A DNA stretch of 64,000 bases, taken from NCBI RefSeq assembly GCF_000764655.1, contig NZ_JRGL01000007.1, forward strand, positions 142,896 through 206,895, given 5' to 3'. The stretch is from Aeromonas aquatica. GTDB lineage: Bacteria > Pseudomonadota > Gammaproteobacteria > Enterobacterales > Aeromonadaceae. Below the pieces are notes generated by a model. It saw only the letters and a list, made by a program, of their open reading frames with translations. It did not search any database and was not told the DNA's origin. Both the position numbers and the translations under genes were made by a program. Below are positions 52,667 to 61,065 of this stretch, in pieces (within the stretch, counting starts at the first letter, position 1; every line of letters starts with the position of its first letter).

Positions 52667-54309
52667 TTTCCTCGCTTGGGCTCAGGATCCCGGGGGCGGG
52701 AGCGATCGAAGATCAGCGAACTCGGCTGCTCATTCAGGGAATGGACCAGCGGTTGCAGCTCACTCATCAGCTGGTTGAGGGACTGCACCGACTGTCGCAG
52801 CTCCTGGTTGGTCTGGGAGCCGGCATCATAGGTCTGCAGCGTCTCCTGCAACTGCTTGAGGCTCTGATTGAGGGACGCCGGCAGCTGCTGGGTCGCACTC
52901 TGGCCGGTGAACTGCTCCAGATTGGCGCTCACGGCGCTGACGTGTTTGAGCGTCTTGTCCAGGGTCACCAGGGTGCTGTTGACTTGGGTCAGCGTGGTGG
53001 CCATGTCCATGTCGACGAACTTGTCGAGGATGAGGTTCACCTTGCGCTCTATCTGATCCAGCCCGGCCTGGGCGGTCGGGAACACCGGATAACCCGCCAG
53101 CTTGATCGGCTGGTAGGCGGGGGCATCCGGGTAGAAGTTCAGATCCACCACCTTGCCACCAGTCAGCAGGCTGGAGGTCTTGAGGCTGGCTCTCAGACCC
53201 TCCTTGAACTGCTTGCTGAACAGGGCGCGCCACTGCTCTTTCTCGGCGTTGGCATAGCGATGGGACAGACGCTGTACCTCGATCCGCGCCAGCACCGGGA
53301 TCTGGCGGCTCTTGAACAGCTGTACACCCTGATCGTCGATGAGGTAAGGGGCCGAGATGACGGTGCCGACCCGGATGCCACGGTACTGCACGGCGGCACC
53401 GGGATGCAGGCCACCGACGTCATTCTCGAACAGGAAGACGTAATCAATGAACTGGTTCAGGCTACCGGCCAGCACGCTCGCCTCATCCTTGAACAGCACG
53501 AACTCGTCCTGCTGCTTGACCTGTTCCCCCGGCACCCAGCCCGGAGGCAGGCCCATGGTGATGCCACCGTTGATCAGACTCTCCAGGGAGTCCATCTTGA
53601 CCTTCATCCCCTCGCTGCTCATGGAGACCTCAAAGCCCGGGGTCAACCAGAAGCGGGAGTTGCTGCTCACCAGGATGTCGTAAGGCGCGTTGATGAAGAG
53701 TTGATACTGCATCTCGCTCTTCTCCGGCAGGAAATTCGCCTCCTCCACCTGACCTATGGTGAAGCCCTGGTAGTTGATCGGTGAACCCACCCCCAGCGCA
53801 CTCGCATCGCTGCTGGTGAGGGAGAGCCGCAGCCCCTTGGCATCCAGAGACGCCAGCGGCGGCCTGTCCAGCATGGCATATTCGCCGCGGGCCCGGCCCT
53901 TCTTGCCGGGGGAGAGCTCGATATAGGCGCCGGAGAGCAGGGTGCCGAGGCCGGAGACCCCTTCCCGGCCGACTCTGGGCTTGACCACCCAGAACTGGCT
54001 GTCCTTCTTGAGCATGCCAGCGGCGGCATTGGTCAGTCGCGCCTTGAGCACCGCATGGCTGTAGTCGTCGCTGAGCTCCACCGCCTCTATGCGGCCCACC
54101 TCCACTTCCCGGGAGCGGATCACCGTCTTGCCCGCCACTATGCCCTCGGCGGTGGCCACGGTCAGGGTGAAGCTGGGGCCCTGCGAATACCAGTGCTGGA
54201 ACAGCATCCAGGCTCCGATGAATAGCGCCAGCATGGGCACCATCCAGATAGCGGCGGCCGAGCTCAGAAAATCCGAGCCGGGTTTCCACCTTTTCTTACG
54301 CTCACTCAC
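52663..54309 (-). CDS. pqiB: PqiB, MCE-domain periplasm-spanning lipid transport protein
   Basis: A 548-residue membrane-anchored protein with one N-terminal helix (AAIWMVPMLALFIGAWMLF) and three MCE domains (PSFTLTVATAEGIVAGKTVIRSREVEVGRIE; LRLSLTSSDASALGVGSPINYQGFTIGQVEE; VGGLHPGAAVQYRGIRVGTV), then a long coiled-coil (from about 440) that forms the needle. Three MCE repeats and the coiled tail are those of PqiB. It moves lipids between membranes and is part of the paraquat-inducible system. Overlaps pqiA by 8 nt and pqiC by 4 nt. Confidence 0.95.
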   Translation of the reverse strand: MSERKKRWKPGSDFLSSAAAIWMVPMLALFIGAWMLFQHWYSQGPSFTLTVATAEGIVAGKTVIRSREVEVGRIEAVELSDDYSHAVLKARLTNAAAGMLKKDSQFWVVKPRVGREGVSGLGTLLSGAYIELSPGKKGRARGEYAMLDRPPLASLDAKGLRLSLTSSDASALGVGSPINYQGFTIGQVEEANFLPEKSEMQYQLFINAPYDILVSSNSRFWLTPGFEVSMSSEGMKVKMDSLESLINGGITMGLPPGWVPGEQVKQQDEFVLFKDEASVLAGSLNQFIDYVFLFENDVGGLHPGAAVQYRGIRVGTVISAPYLIDDQGVQLFKSRQIPVLARIEVQRLSHRYANAEKEQWRALFSKQFKEGLRASLKTSSLLTGGKVVDLNFYPDAPAYQPIKLAGYPVFPTAQAGLDQIERKVNLILDKFVDMDMATTLTQVNSTLVTLDKTLKHVSAVSANLEQFTGQSATQQLPASLNQSLKQLQETLQTYDAGSQTNQELRQSVQSLNQLMSELQPLVHSLNEQPSSLIFDRSRPRDPEPKRGK

Positions 54310-55573
54310 GGTCGCGCTCTCCTTGTTGTAAATCCCAGATCAGGCGGGAATCGAAACTCATGGCGGCCACCATGGTGATCAACACGACCCCGGCAAAAGC
54401 AACGGCCGCGGGGCCCGGGTAGATGGTCATCAGATTGTCGAGCCGGATGAGGCCAGCCAGTATGGCCACCACGAAGACATCGATCATCGACCAGCGCCCC
54501 ACAAATTCGGTCATGCGGTAGAGCTTGAGTTTGCCGAGAGGCGAGCTGACCTGGCCCCGCTGCACCATGAAGCAAAGCCACAGCAGCGCCAGTATCTTCA
54601 CCATGGGCACCACCACGCTGGCAAAGAAGATAATGGCGGCGATGGGATAGGAGCCCATGGCCCACAGCAGGATCACCCCGCCCAATATGGTCGAGGGGCT
54701 GTCATCCCCCAGAAACACTGTGTCCATGATGGGGTAGAGGTTGGCGGGGATATAGAGGATCACCGAGGTGATGAGCAGCGCCCAGGTGCGGTTCAAGCCC
54801 CCTGGCTTGCGCTGATGCAGGTGATCGCCACAGCGCGAACAGGTGTCGGCGCCGGCCTCGCTCAGGGCACCGCAGATATGGCAACCCACCAGCCCGGATT
54901 GCAGGGCACTGGCCTCGGGAGCCAGATCCCTCGCCTCGGTCGGGCCGAACAGCCGCTGCCACAGCCACATTCTGTCCAGCGACGAGATCATCTTGATCAG
55001 CAGCAGGGTGTAGCCGACGAAGGCCCAAAACGACAGCCCCATCTTGATATCGGCCATGCCCATCAACTTGACCAGGGAGATAAGCACCCCTATCAGGAAG
55101 ACATCCACCATCAACCAGGGCTTGATCCTGCACAGCAAACGACCGAGGGAGCGCAAGGCGTTGCTGTGCATCTCTTTGTCGAGCCGCCACAGCACCAGCA
55201 TGATGGAGCCGATGTAGACCAGCGGCAGGCCGATCAGGGTCAGGCTCAGCACGGCCCCGAGAAACAGGTAGCCCTGATCCACCAGGGTGGTGATGCACTG
55301 CAGGAAACTCATCTCCTGCCCGAGCCCCTTGGCCGAGAACGCCATGAAGGGAAAGACATTCGAGAGCCCGAACATGATGAGGGCGGCAAAACCGTAGGCC
55401 AGTGGCCTGCGTTCCTGCTGCGGCAGGTGACGGCTCAGGACGTGACCGCAGCGCGGGCAGTCGCTCGCCTCCCCCACCGCGAGTGTCGTGGCCGGCACCA
55501 GCAGGTCGCACTCTTCACAGGCCGTCGCGTCATGGGTATAGGTGGTTGGGTGTTGGTGTGAAACCGAATGCAA
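54302..55573 (-). CDS. pqiA: PqiA integral membrane protein
   Basis: A protein of about 423 residues with two homologous halves, each opening with a zinc-ribbon-like Cys pair set (CEECDLLVP..DCPRCGHVL; CHICGALSEAGADTCSRCGDHL) followed by four membrane helices. This is the PqiA/YebS layout. The start is unclear: the frame runs up to 55642 without an ATG near the expected place, and I chose the TTG at 55573 because it gives the family length (417 in E. coli). First gene of pqiABC, divergent from the Hfq-like gene. Confidence 0.88.
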   Translation of the reverse strand: MHSVSHQHPTTYTHDATACEECDLLVPATTLAVGEASDCPRCGHVLSRHLPQQERRPLAYGFAALIMFGLSNVFPFMAFSAKGLGQEMSFLQCITTLVDQGYLFLGAVLSLTLIGLPLVYIGSIMLVLWRLDKEMHSNALRSLGRLLCRIKPWLMVDVFLIGVLISLVKLMGMADIKMGLSFWAFVGYTLLLIKMISSLDRMWLWQRLFGPTEARDLAPEASALQSGLVGCHICGALSEAGADTCSRCGDHLHQRKPGGLNRTWALLITSVILYIPANLYPIMDTVFLGDDSPSTILGGVILLWAMGSYPIAAIIFFASVVVPMVKILALLWLCFMVQRGQVSSPLGKLKLYRMTEFVGRWSMIDVFVVAILAGLIRLDNLMTIYPGPAAVAFAGVVLITMVAAMSFDSRLIWDLQQGERDRE

Positions 55574-55691
55574 GATAAGACCCCAGCAGGAGGCCGCGAA
55601 CGGCCAGAGGCGCCAATTATTGCAGCCACCGCCGCTAACCACCAGCCCTGTTCATTAGCTCGTTCAGCTTCAGTAACGAAAGAGAATGGCT

Positions 55692-55720
55692 TTGACAAGC
55701 CAGTGGTCATTTAGCACAAT
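55692..55720 (+). promoter_or_regulatory. Promoter of the Hfq-like gene
   Basis: TTGACA at 55692-55697 and CACAAT at 55715-55720 are 17 nt apart, and the ATG follows 34 nt later. Confidence 0.55.
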
Positions 55721-55753
55721 CAAACGCCACTTTTTTCCGCGGGACAATAATTT

Positions 55754-56113
55754 ATGACAACTGAATCCCCAAGCTACTCTACGATTGAGCAAGCCTTCTC
55801 CCTTGGGAACGGGCAAGATTCTGCCCTCAACTGGTTGCGCAAGAACCGCAGTCAGGTCGCCATCTTCCTGGTGAGCGGCATCAAACTGGAAGGGACCATC
55901 AGTGGCTTCGACCAGTACAGCGTGCTGCTGACCGACGCCCATGGCAATCAGCAACTGGTCTACAAGGCCAAGATTTCCACCATCGCCATGCACTCCGGTC
56001 GCCCTGCCGTCAGCATCCAGCGGGCTCGCAAGCCACGCGTCTCCATGGCACCGCGCCCCCACGGCGCCCCGGGCCGTTATGATGACAATCAGGGCGGTAG
56101 CAGCGAGCAATGA
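55754..56113 (+). CDS. Divergent Hfq-like Sm protein (second Hfq)
   Basis: A 119-residue protein whose residues 20-78 align with Hfq: QDSALNWLRKNRSQVAIFLV against [20 protein letters not shown], then SGIKLEGTISGFDQYSVLL and LVYKAKIST. The Sm1 and Sm2 motifs are present. The usual YKHAIS is YKAKIS, so the conserved His is lost. The N-terminus has an extra ~14 residues and the tail is basic (RARKPRVSMAPRPHGAPGRYD), unlike the acidic E. coli tail. The genome's main hfq should lie elsewhere beside miaA and hflX. It likely binds RNA; its targets are unknown. Single gene with its own promoter and terminator. Confidence 0.85.
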   Translation: MTTESPSYSTIEQAFSLGNGQDSALNWLRKNRSQVAIFLVSGIKLEGTISGFDQYSVLLTDAHGNQQLVYKAKISTIAMHSGRPAVSIQRARKPRVSMAPRPHGAPGRYDDNQGGSSEQ

Positions 56114-56159
56114 TGCTCGCCCCCTCGTCGTCCTGCGCCAGCCGCTGACCGACGCCATC

Positions 56160-56204
56160 CCCACTCTCATGTTTATTGCCTGTCCCGTATGAGAGTGGGT
56201 CTTT
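56160..56204 (+). terminator. Terminator of the Hfq-like gene
   Basis: An 11-bp stem (CCCACTCTCAT with ATGAGAGTGGG) closes an 18-nt loop and is followed by TCTTTTA. Confidence 0.8.
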
Positions 56205-56244
56205 TATCTGCCCCGACCCAGTGATCCACCTCGTCTGACTAATC

Positions 56245-56835
56245 TCAATAGCTCAATCCGACCGGTTTTCCTTCCTTGATCATGCATACCTGCATGTTGG
56301 CGGCCTGCCCGGCCTGGGCACCTATTCCCGTATCCTCGAACACCAGGCAGTTGCCAGGTGCTATGCCCAGTCGGCTTGCCACCAGCAGGAAGGTGTCAGG
56401 ATGGGGTTTGTGCAGATCCACATCGTCGGCGGTCACCACCACGGGGAAGTAGCGATCCAGTCCGGTATTGCGCAACACGGCCTCGGCATTGATCCGAGGT
56501 GACCCTGTGCCGATCCCCATGGGGATCTGGCCGTGGTAGCGTTTGACCAGCTCCAGCATGGCGGGGAAGGGGGTTGCCTTGTGCAGGTTGGCCACATAGT
56601 GCTCGGTCTTGCAGCGCGTCACCATCAGGGGATCCAGCGCTATCTGCTGCACCTCGGCCACCAGCAGGGCTATCTTGCGGCTGGGCATGCCACCCAGCTC
56701 ATAGAACCAGTCGGCATCGAACTGGAAGCCAAACTCACGGGCGGCATGCTCCCAGGCGGCCAGGTGCAGCGGCATGGAGTCCACCAGGGTGCCGTCGAGG
56801 TCAAAGACCAGGCCTTGAAATCCGGATAGGGTCAT
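56245..56835 (-). CDS. yqaB: YqaB-type HAD phosphatase (beta-phosphoglucomutase-like)
   Basis: A 196-residue HAD hydrolase. Motif I is VFDLDGTLVDSMPLH with the nucleophilic Asp, motif II is the Gly-Thr-Gly-Ser stretch GIGTGSPR, Lys is in DLHKPHPDTFLLVA and motif IV is CLVFEDTGIGAQAG. The cap has YELGGMPSRKIALLV. E. coli YqaB dephosphorylates fructose-1-phosphate and related sugars. Single gene. The 177 nt between it and the next gene show no signal I can support. Confidence 0.92.
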   Translation of the reverse strand: MTLSGFQGLVFDLDGTLVDSMPLHLAAWEHAAREFGFQFDADWFYELGGMPSRKIALLVAEVQQIALDPLMVTRCKTEHYVANLHKATPFPAMLELVKRYHGQIPMGIGTGSPRINAEAVLRNTGLDRYFPVVVTADDVDLHKPHPDTFLLVASRLGIAPGNCLVFEDTGIGAQAGQAANMQVCMIKEGKPVGLSY

Positions 56836-57012
56836 GGTGCGGGATCTGTCTGTCGAAAATGGGCCCCCATTCTAGCCAGAGCCATGCCTCATCGCCATGT
56901 ATCAGATGACGAGAAACGCTTGCTCTCGCATTTATCACAGGCGCCCCTACCGATGGCCAACGCCCGTGACAAAACCCGCGAGTGAAGATGGCTGACCGCG
57001 CCCGAGGCGGGC

Positions 57013-58653
57013 TCAGCGATACGCCAGGGTGCAGGCGCGTCCCTGGGACTTGGCATGATAGAGCGCCTGATCCGCCTGCTCCGTCAGGGTTTGCCATCCC
57101 TTGTCCGCCGAGGGGATGAGATAGCTGAAGCCGATGCTGACCGTGAGCACCTCCGCTACCCGGGAGGCCGGATGCGCGATCTGCAACTCAGCAAGCGCCC
57201 GGTGGATCTGCTCCGCCAGCCGCTCCGCCTCCCCGGGCTGCGGGGCGCACAGCAGGATCACGAACTCCTCGCCACCATAGCGGGCCACCAGATTGGTGCG
57301 GCGTCGCTCCGCCTCCTGCAGCAGGGTTGCGACCCGTTGCAGGCATTGATCCCCCTTGCCGTGGCCGAAGTGATCGTTGTAGGACTTGAACTCATCCACG
57401 TCGATCATCAGCACCGCCAACACCCCCTGATGACGCCGCGCCCGCTCCCACTCCCGCTCCATGGTGAGATCCCACTGGCGACGGTTGGCGATCCCGGTCA
57501 GGGGATCCTCCAGCGACAGCAGGGAGAGGCGCCGGTTGGCCTCCTCCAGCGCCCGGTTGGTATCGGCCAGCTGCCGGGTCCGCTCCTGCACCCTTTGCTC
57601 CAACTCACGGTTGAAGCGCTCCAAAGTGGCCTGGGTGCGCTGGCGGATCAGCAACTGGGAGAGCATTGCGGCATATTGTTTGAAGATCTCGCTCTGATAG
57701 GCCTTGAGGGGGCGGCGCCAGAGCAGGTTGTCAGCGGCGATCCAGCCGATGGGCGTGGTCCCGTCCCACAGCGACACCATGGCATTCCAGCCACGGCCCA
57801 CCTCCTGCTGTTCGTAATAGAGCGGGGCGTCCTCCAGCACCAGCACATAGTCCTTGCGCCGCAGCGCCTCCTGCACAGTGGGATGCTCCGGGATGGCGCT
57901 GACGAAGTGCCGCTCATCGACCAGCTCACCCGCCTCGTTGGTGCCCCAGGTGCCGTGCATGGTCTTGCATTCATGGTCGATCAGGAAGATGGCGATGCGA
58001 TCGAACTGCAGCTCCTGGCGGGCAAGGGCCACCGCATCGTGCAGCAAGCGCTCTTCGCTGTCGCAGCGCGACAGCCGGACCCCGACCTGATGCAGCGCCT
58101 GCAACATGCTGAGGAAGGCATCCTGCAAGGCCTGGCTGCGGACGAGATCGGCCTGGGTGTGGAGCCGCTGATCCCGCTCCAGATCCACCTGGCTGGCGAG
58201 CCTTCTACCATCCAGTTCTGCTGCCAGATAGTGCATAAGCAGTTGAATGCTCTGCTGGTGGCGCCTTGGCAGGCGATCGAGGCGGCGCCTCGTCTCCAGA
58301 TAGACCACGGCTTCCAGCCCCTGATGGCGTTTGAGGGGAAAACTGGCGCGCAGACGCGGCGCCTCGGGCTCGACGCTCTCCCAGAGCCCATTGGCCGGCG
58401 TGACAGGCTCTACCAGCAACTGGCAGAGCACGAGGGATCGTTCGATGAAGGCAAGGGGGAGATCCAGGCTGGTCAGGGCGTCGGCATGCAGGCAGAGCAA
58501 CCCCAGCTCGGGTCGATAACAGTAGAGCTGGGGCGCAGGCGCCCGCAGCCACAGATAGATCTGTTCGGCCTCGGTCTTTTCTCTGACCGCGGCCAGCGTC
58601 ACCTCACAGAGCTGTTCAAAACTGGTGAAGTGCTCCGGATCCCATTCTTGCAT
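57013..58653 (-). CDS. GAF-GGDEF diguanylate cyclase without a canonical inhibitory site
   Basis: A 546-residue cytoplasmic protein. The N-terminal ~170 residues look like a divergent GAF-type region, and a second GAF domain follows (about 190-345: CDSEERLLHDAVALARQELQFDRIAIFLID.. DGTTPIGWIAADNLLWRRPL). Next come a coiled-coil (RFNRELEQRVQERTRQLADTNRALEEANRRL) and the GGDEF domain with DPLTGIANRRQWD and RYGGEEFVILL. The site that is RxxD in feedback-inhibited cyclases reads RRTN, so inhibition by product is probably absent. It should make cyclic di-GMP. Confidence 0.9.
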   Translation of the reverse strand: MQEWDPEHFTSFEQLCEVTLAAVREKTEAEQIYLWLRAPAPQLYCYRPELGLLCLHADALTSLDLPLAFIERSLVLCQLLVEPVTPANGLWESVEPEAPRLRASFPLKRHQGLEAVVYLETRRRLDRLPRRHQQSIQLLMHYLAAELDGRRLASQVDLERDQRLHTQADLVRSQALQDAFLSMLQALHQVGVRLSRCDSEERLLHDAVALARQELQFDRIAIFLIDHECKTMHGTWGTNEAGELVDERHFVSAIPEHPTVQEALRRKDYVLVLEDAPLYYEQQEVGRGWNAMVSLWDGTTPIGWIAADNLLWRRPLKAYQSEIFKQYAAMLSQLLIRQRTQATLERFNRELEQRVQERTRQLADTNRALEEANRRLSLLSLEDPLTGIANRRQWDLTMEREWERARRHQGVLAVLMIDVDEFKSYNDHFGHGKGDQCLQRVATLLQEAERRRTNLVARYGGEEFVILLCAPQPGEAERLAEQIHRALAELQIAHPASRVAEVLTVSIGFSYLIPSADKGWQTLTEQADQALYHAKSQGRACTLAYR

Positions 58654-58748
58654 GCCAACTCATCCTTGAAATGTATCCAAGCGAGTATATCGGCAAAGCC
58701 CGGCCATTTACTGAGCGGACAATCAAAAGCGCGATCCAGAGCCCAGTT

Positions 58749-59621
58749 TTACAACAGATTCAACGCCTGCATGGCGGAGCGGATCCGCTCGCGGGTCGCT
58801 TCCGACAGCGGCATCACCGGCAGACGGCACTCCTCACTGCAGAAGCCAAGCAGGGAGACGGCATACTTGGCGCCGGCGGGGCTCGGCTCGGCGAACATGG
58901 CCTGGTGCAGCGGGATCAGCTTGTCCTGCAACTCGCGAGCGGCCTGCCATTCACCCGCCAGGGTCAGGTTCTGCACCTCGGCCACCAGCTTGGGGGCCAC
59001 GTTGGCGGTCACCGAGATGCAGCCCTGGCCGCCGCCGATGTTGTAGGCCACCGCGGTGGCATCTTCACCGGAGAGCCAGGCAAACGGCTTCTTGATCAGC
59101 TGACGCTCGGTCCAGGGACGGGCCAGATCGCCGGTGGCGTCCTTCACCCCGGCGATCCGTGGCAGCTCGGCCAGACGGGCCAGGGTTGCTGGCTGCACAT
59201 CGACGATGGCGCGCGGCGGAATGTTGTAGATGATGATGGGCTTGGTGGTGGCGTCATGCACCGCCTTGAAGTGATGGAACAAGCCTTCCTGATTGGGACG
59301 GTTGTAATAACCGGCCACGTGCAGGGTCGCATCCGCCCCCGCCTGCTCGGCGTGACGGGTATATTCGATGGCCTCGACCGGATTGTTGGAGCCAGCACCG
59401 GCGATGACAGGCACACGACCCGCCACCTGCTTGACCACCAGCTCCACCACCCGGCAGTGCTCGTCGTGGGTCAGGGTCGGGCTCTCCCCCGTGGTGCCGA
59501 CCGGCACTATGCCGTGGGTACCTTGTTCTATGTGCCACTCCACCAGACGAGCCAGTGCGGCCTCATCCAGCTGGCCCTGTCGAAATGGGGTGATCAGGGC
59601 AACTATCGAACCTTGAAACAT
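58749..59621 (-). CDS. dapA: 4-hydroxy-tetrahydrodipicolinate synthase
   Basis: A 290-residue aldolase-type enzyme condensing pyruvate with aspartate semialdehyde, the first step specific to lysine and diaminopimelate. Motifs: GIVPVGTTGESPTL, the Tyr in IIIYNIPPRAIVD, the Schiff-base Lys in IAGVKDATGDLARP and GEDATAVAYNIGGGQGCISVTANVAP. AGGAGAAGG precedes the ATG. A hairpin terminator lies 34-70 nt upstream and a Lys-containing leader frame lies before that, suggesting control by attenuation. The gene lacks the bamC neighbour common in enteric bacteria; its 3' side faces the cyclase gene. Confidence 0.96.
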   Translation of the reverse strand: MFQGSIVALITPFRQGQLDEAALARLVEWHIEQGTHGIVPVGTTGESPTLTHDEHCRVVELVVKQVAGRVPVIAGAGSNNPVEAIEYTRHAEQAGADATLHVAGYYNRPNQEGLFHHFKAVHDATTKPIIIYNIPPRAIVDVQPATLARLAELPRIAGVKDATGDLARPWTERQLIKKPFAWLSGEDATAVAYNIGGGQGCISVTANVAPKLVAEVQNLTLAGEWQAARELQDKLIPLHQAMFAEPSPAGAKYAVSLLGFCSEECRLPVMPLSEATRERIRSAMQALNLL

Positions 59622-59654
59622 GGGATTTCCTTCTCCTGAATAGATGGATGGGTC

Positions 59655-59691
59655 AATAAAAAGCCCCGGTACGAGGGTCGCTACCGGGGCT
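59655..59691 (-). terminator. Intrinsic terminator (candidate attenuator) in front of dapA
   Basis: On the minus strand AGCCCCGGTA and TACCGGGGCT form a 10-bp stem, extended inward by CGA/TCG past one bulged G to a CCC loop, and followed by TTTTTATT. It points toward dapA and ends 34 nt before its ATG, so it can only serve to stop transcription into dapA (or to end a short leader RNA). Confidence 0.85.
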
Positions 59692-59713
59692 GAATCGTCT
59701 CAGGGATGAGAGG

Positions 59714-59785
59714 TTACGCGCGCACGTCAGCAGGCCCAAGGTTCAGGCTGTGTTTATGCTTTCGTTTCGATACGCGAAGCCGCAT
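59714..59785 (-). CDS. Candidate dapA leader peptide (23 aa, Lys/Arg/His-rich)
   Basis: A 24-codon frame starts MRLRVSKRKHKH and ends in TAA 23 nt before the attenuator hairpin. Residues 7, 9 and 11 are lysine (AAA, AAG, AAA), placed where a stalled ribosome would free the following RNA. The stretch GGGCCTGCTGA inside it can pair with TCAGCCCC at the hairpin's foot, giving a possible antiterminator. GAGA lies about 8 nt upstream of the ATG. I infer a leader peptide; a chance frame is possible. Confidence 0.55.
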   Translation of the reverse strand: MRLRVSKRKHKHSLNLGPADVRA

Positions 59786-59817
59786 TGCATCATCTCTGGC
59801 TAAATAAGGTGTCTGGC

Positions 59818-59846
59818 ATATTTCGGGAACACGGCATAAATGTCAA
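59818..59846 (-). promoter_or_regulatory. Candidate dapA promoter
   Basis: On the minus strand a perfect TTGACA (59846-59841) is followed after 17 nt by AAATAT (59823-59818). Transcription would start about 25 nt before the leader frame. Confidence 0.55.
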
Positions 59847-59855
59847 GGCGAAAGC

Positions 59856-59876
59856 GGCCATGTATAATGGCCGCCC
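59856..59876 (+). promoter_or_regulatory. -10 element of rsmC inside an inverted repeat
   Basis: TATAAT at about 59863-59868 lies in the centre of GCGGCCAT-N5-ATGGCCGC, 30 nt before the rsmC start. A weak ATGTCA is 17 nt upstream. The perfect arms around a -10 box suggest that a regulator could cover it, or that the 5' end of the RNA folds. Confidence 0.5.
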
Positions 59877-59897
59877 AAAATTGTGTGGAGAGTCCCA

Positions 59898-60926
59898 ATG
59901 AGCCGTCCTGTCAGTGCTGTCAGCCAAATGCTGGAACGTAACCAAGCCCTCTTCGTCGGCAAGCGGCTGTTGGTCTGCGGCGCCCTGGAGGATGATTATC
60001 CCCGCCAGCTGGCCGAGCTGACCGACTCCCTGACGGTCTTCACCACCGATTATTGCTACTACCTCAGCCAGCAAGGGGCGCTGGGCGACAACATACTGTT
60101 CGATCACCAGCTCGGCGGCGCCCCCCGCTTCGATGCCCTGCTGCTGCTGATGCCCAAGGCCAAGGCCGAGGCGCAATACCTGCTCGCCATGATGGCCCCC
60201 CTGCTGGAAACGGGAGCCGATCTGCTGCTGGCCGGTGAAAACCGGGGCGGCATCAACGGCGCCGACAAGCTGCTGGTGCCCTACGGGGAGCCGCCCATCA
60301 AGCGGGACTCCGCACGCCGCTGCTCCCTCTATCACGGCGAGCTCAGCAAGCCGGTCGCCCCGTTCGAGCTGGAGGCCTGGTTCAGCCGTTATGAGTGCCA
60401 GGCCGGCGAAACGGCGCTGACCGTGATGGCGCTACCCGGGGTATTCAGCGCCGATGGGCTGGATCTCGGCAGCCAGCTGCTGCTGGCCAGCCTGCCAACC
60501 ATGGCGGGCAAGCTGCTCGACTTTGGCTGTGGCGCCGGCGTCATCGGCTCTGTGCTGGCCAAGCGTAATCCGGCGCTGACCGTCAGCATGGTGGACATCA
60601 GCGCACTGGCGCTCGAGTCCAGCCGCCGCACCCTGGCAGTCAACGGCCTGCAGGGGCGAGTCTATGCCTCCGACGTCTACTCCAATGTGGCTGAAAAATT
60701 CCAACATATTGTCTCGAATCCCCCCTTCCATGCCGGGCTCAAGACCTTCTACACCGCCACCGAAACCTTCCTGGCAAGGGCCCCCGAATTCCTGACCGCC
60801 AACGGCGCCCTGACCATAGTCGCCAACGCCTTCCTGCGATATCAGCCTATACTGGACACTCACTTCAAACGGACCGAGATCATCGGCAGCGACACCAAAT
60901 TCAAGGTGTATCTGAGCAAAGCGTAA
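59898..60926 (+). CDS. rsmC: 16S rRNA (guanine(1207)-N(2))-methyltransferase RsmC
   Basis: A 342-residue methyltransferase that modifies G1207 of 16S rRNA. The N-terminal half is the degenerate duplicate domain ([27 protein letters not shown]). The C-terminal half has the SAM-binding motif [22 protein letters not shown] and the catalytic motif [19 protein letters not shown] precedes the ATG. Divergent from dapA, with overlapping promoter regions, and ended by a terminator before glgC. Confidence 0.96.
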   Translation: MSRPVSAVSQMLERNQALFVGKRLLVCGALEDDYPRQLAELTDSLTVFTTDYCYYLSQQGALGDNILFDHQLGGAPRFDALLLLMPKAKAEAQYLLAMMAPLLETGADLLLAGENRGGINGADKLLVPYGEPPIKRDSARRCSLYHGELSKPVAPFELEAWFSRYECQAGETALTVMALPGVFSADGLDLGSQLLLASLPTMAGKLLDFGCGAGVIGSVLAKRNPALTVSMVDISALALESSRRTLAVNGLQGRVYASDVYSNVAEKFQHIVSNPPFHAGLKTFYTATETFLARAPEFLTANGALTIVANAFLRYQPILDTHFKRTEIIGSDTKFKVYLSKA

Positions 60927-61001
60927 ATAAATGTAACGGTTGTAATAAAACGAGTAGAGAGTGCCATACGGGATCTGATAAGGTACCAAGAAAACGTTTA
61001 C

Positions 61002-61024
61002 CACCCCTTAAGGGGTGTTTTTTT
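61002..61024 (+). terminator. Terminator of rsmC
   Basis: CACCCCTTAAGGGGTG is a perfect palindrome followed by seven T. Confidence 0.85.
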
Positions 61025-61065
61025 GCAGCAACATGAAAGCCTTTTCACGCAGGGAGAGAAATACG

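Noticed and set aside
59622..59882. LYS riboswitch upstream of dapA
   Set aside because: The leader is too short and lacks the multi-stem conserved core; the hairpin and small frame explain the region better.
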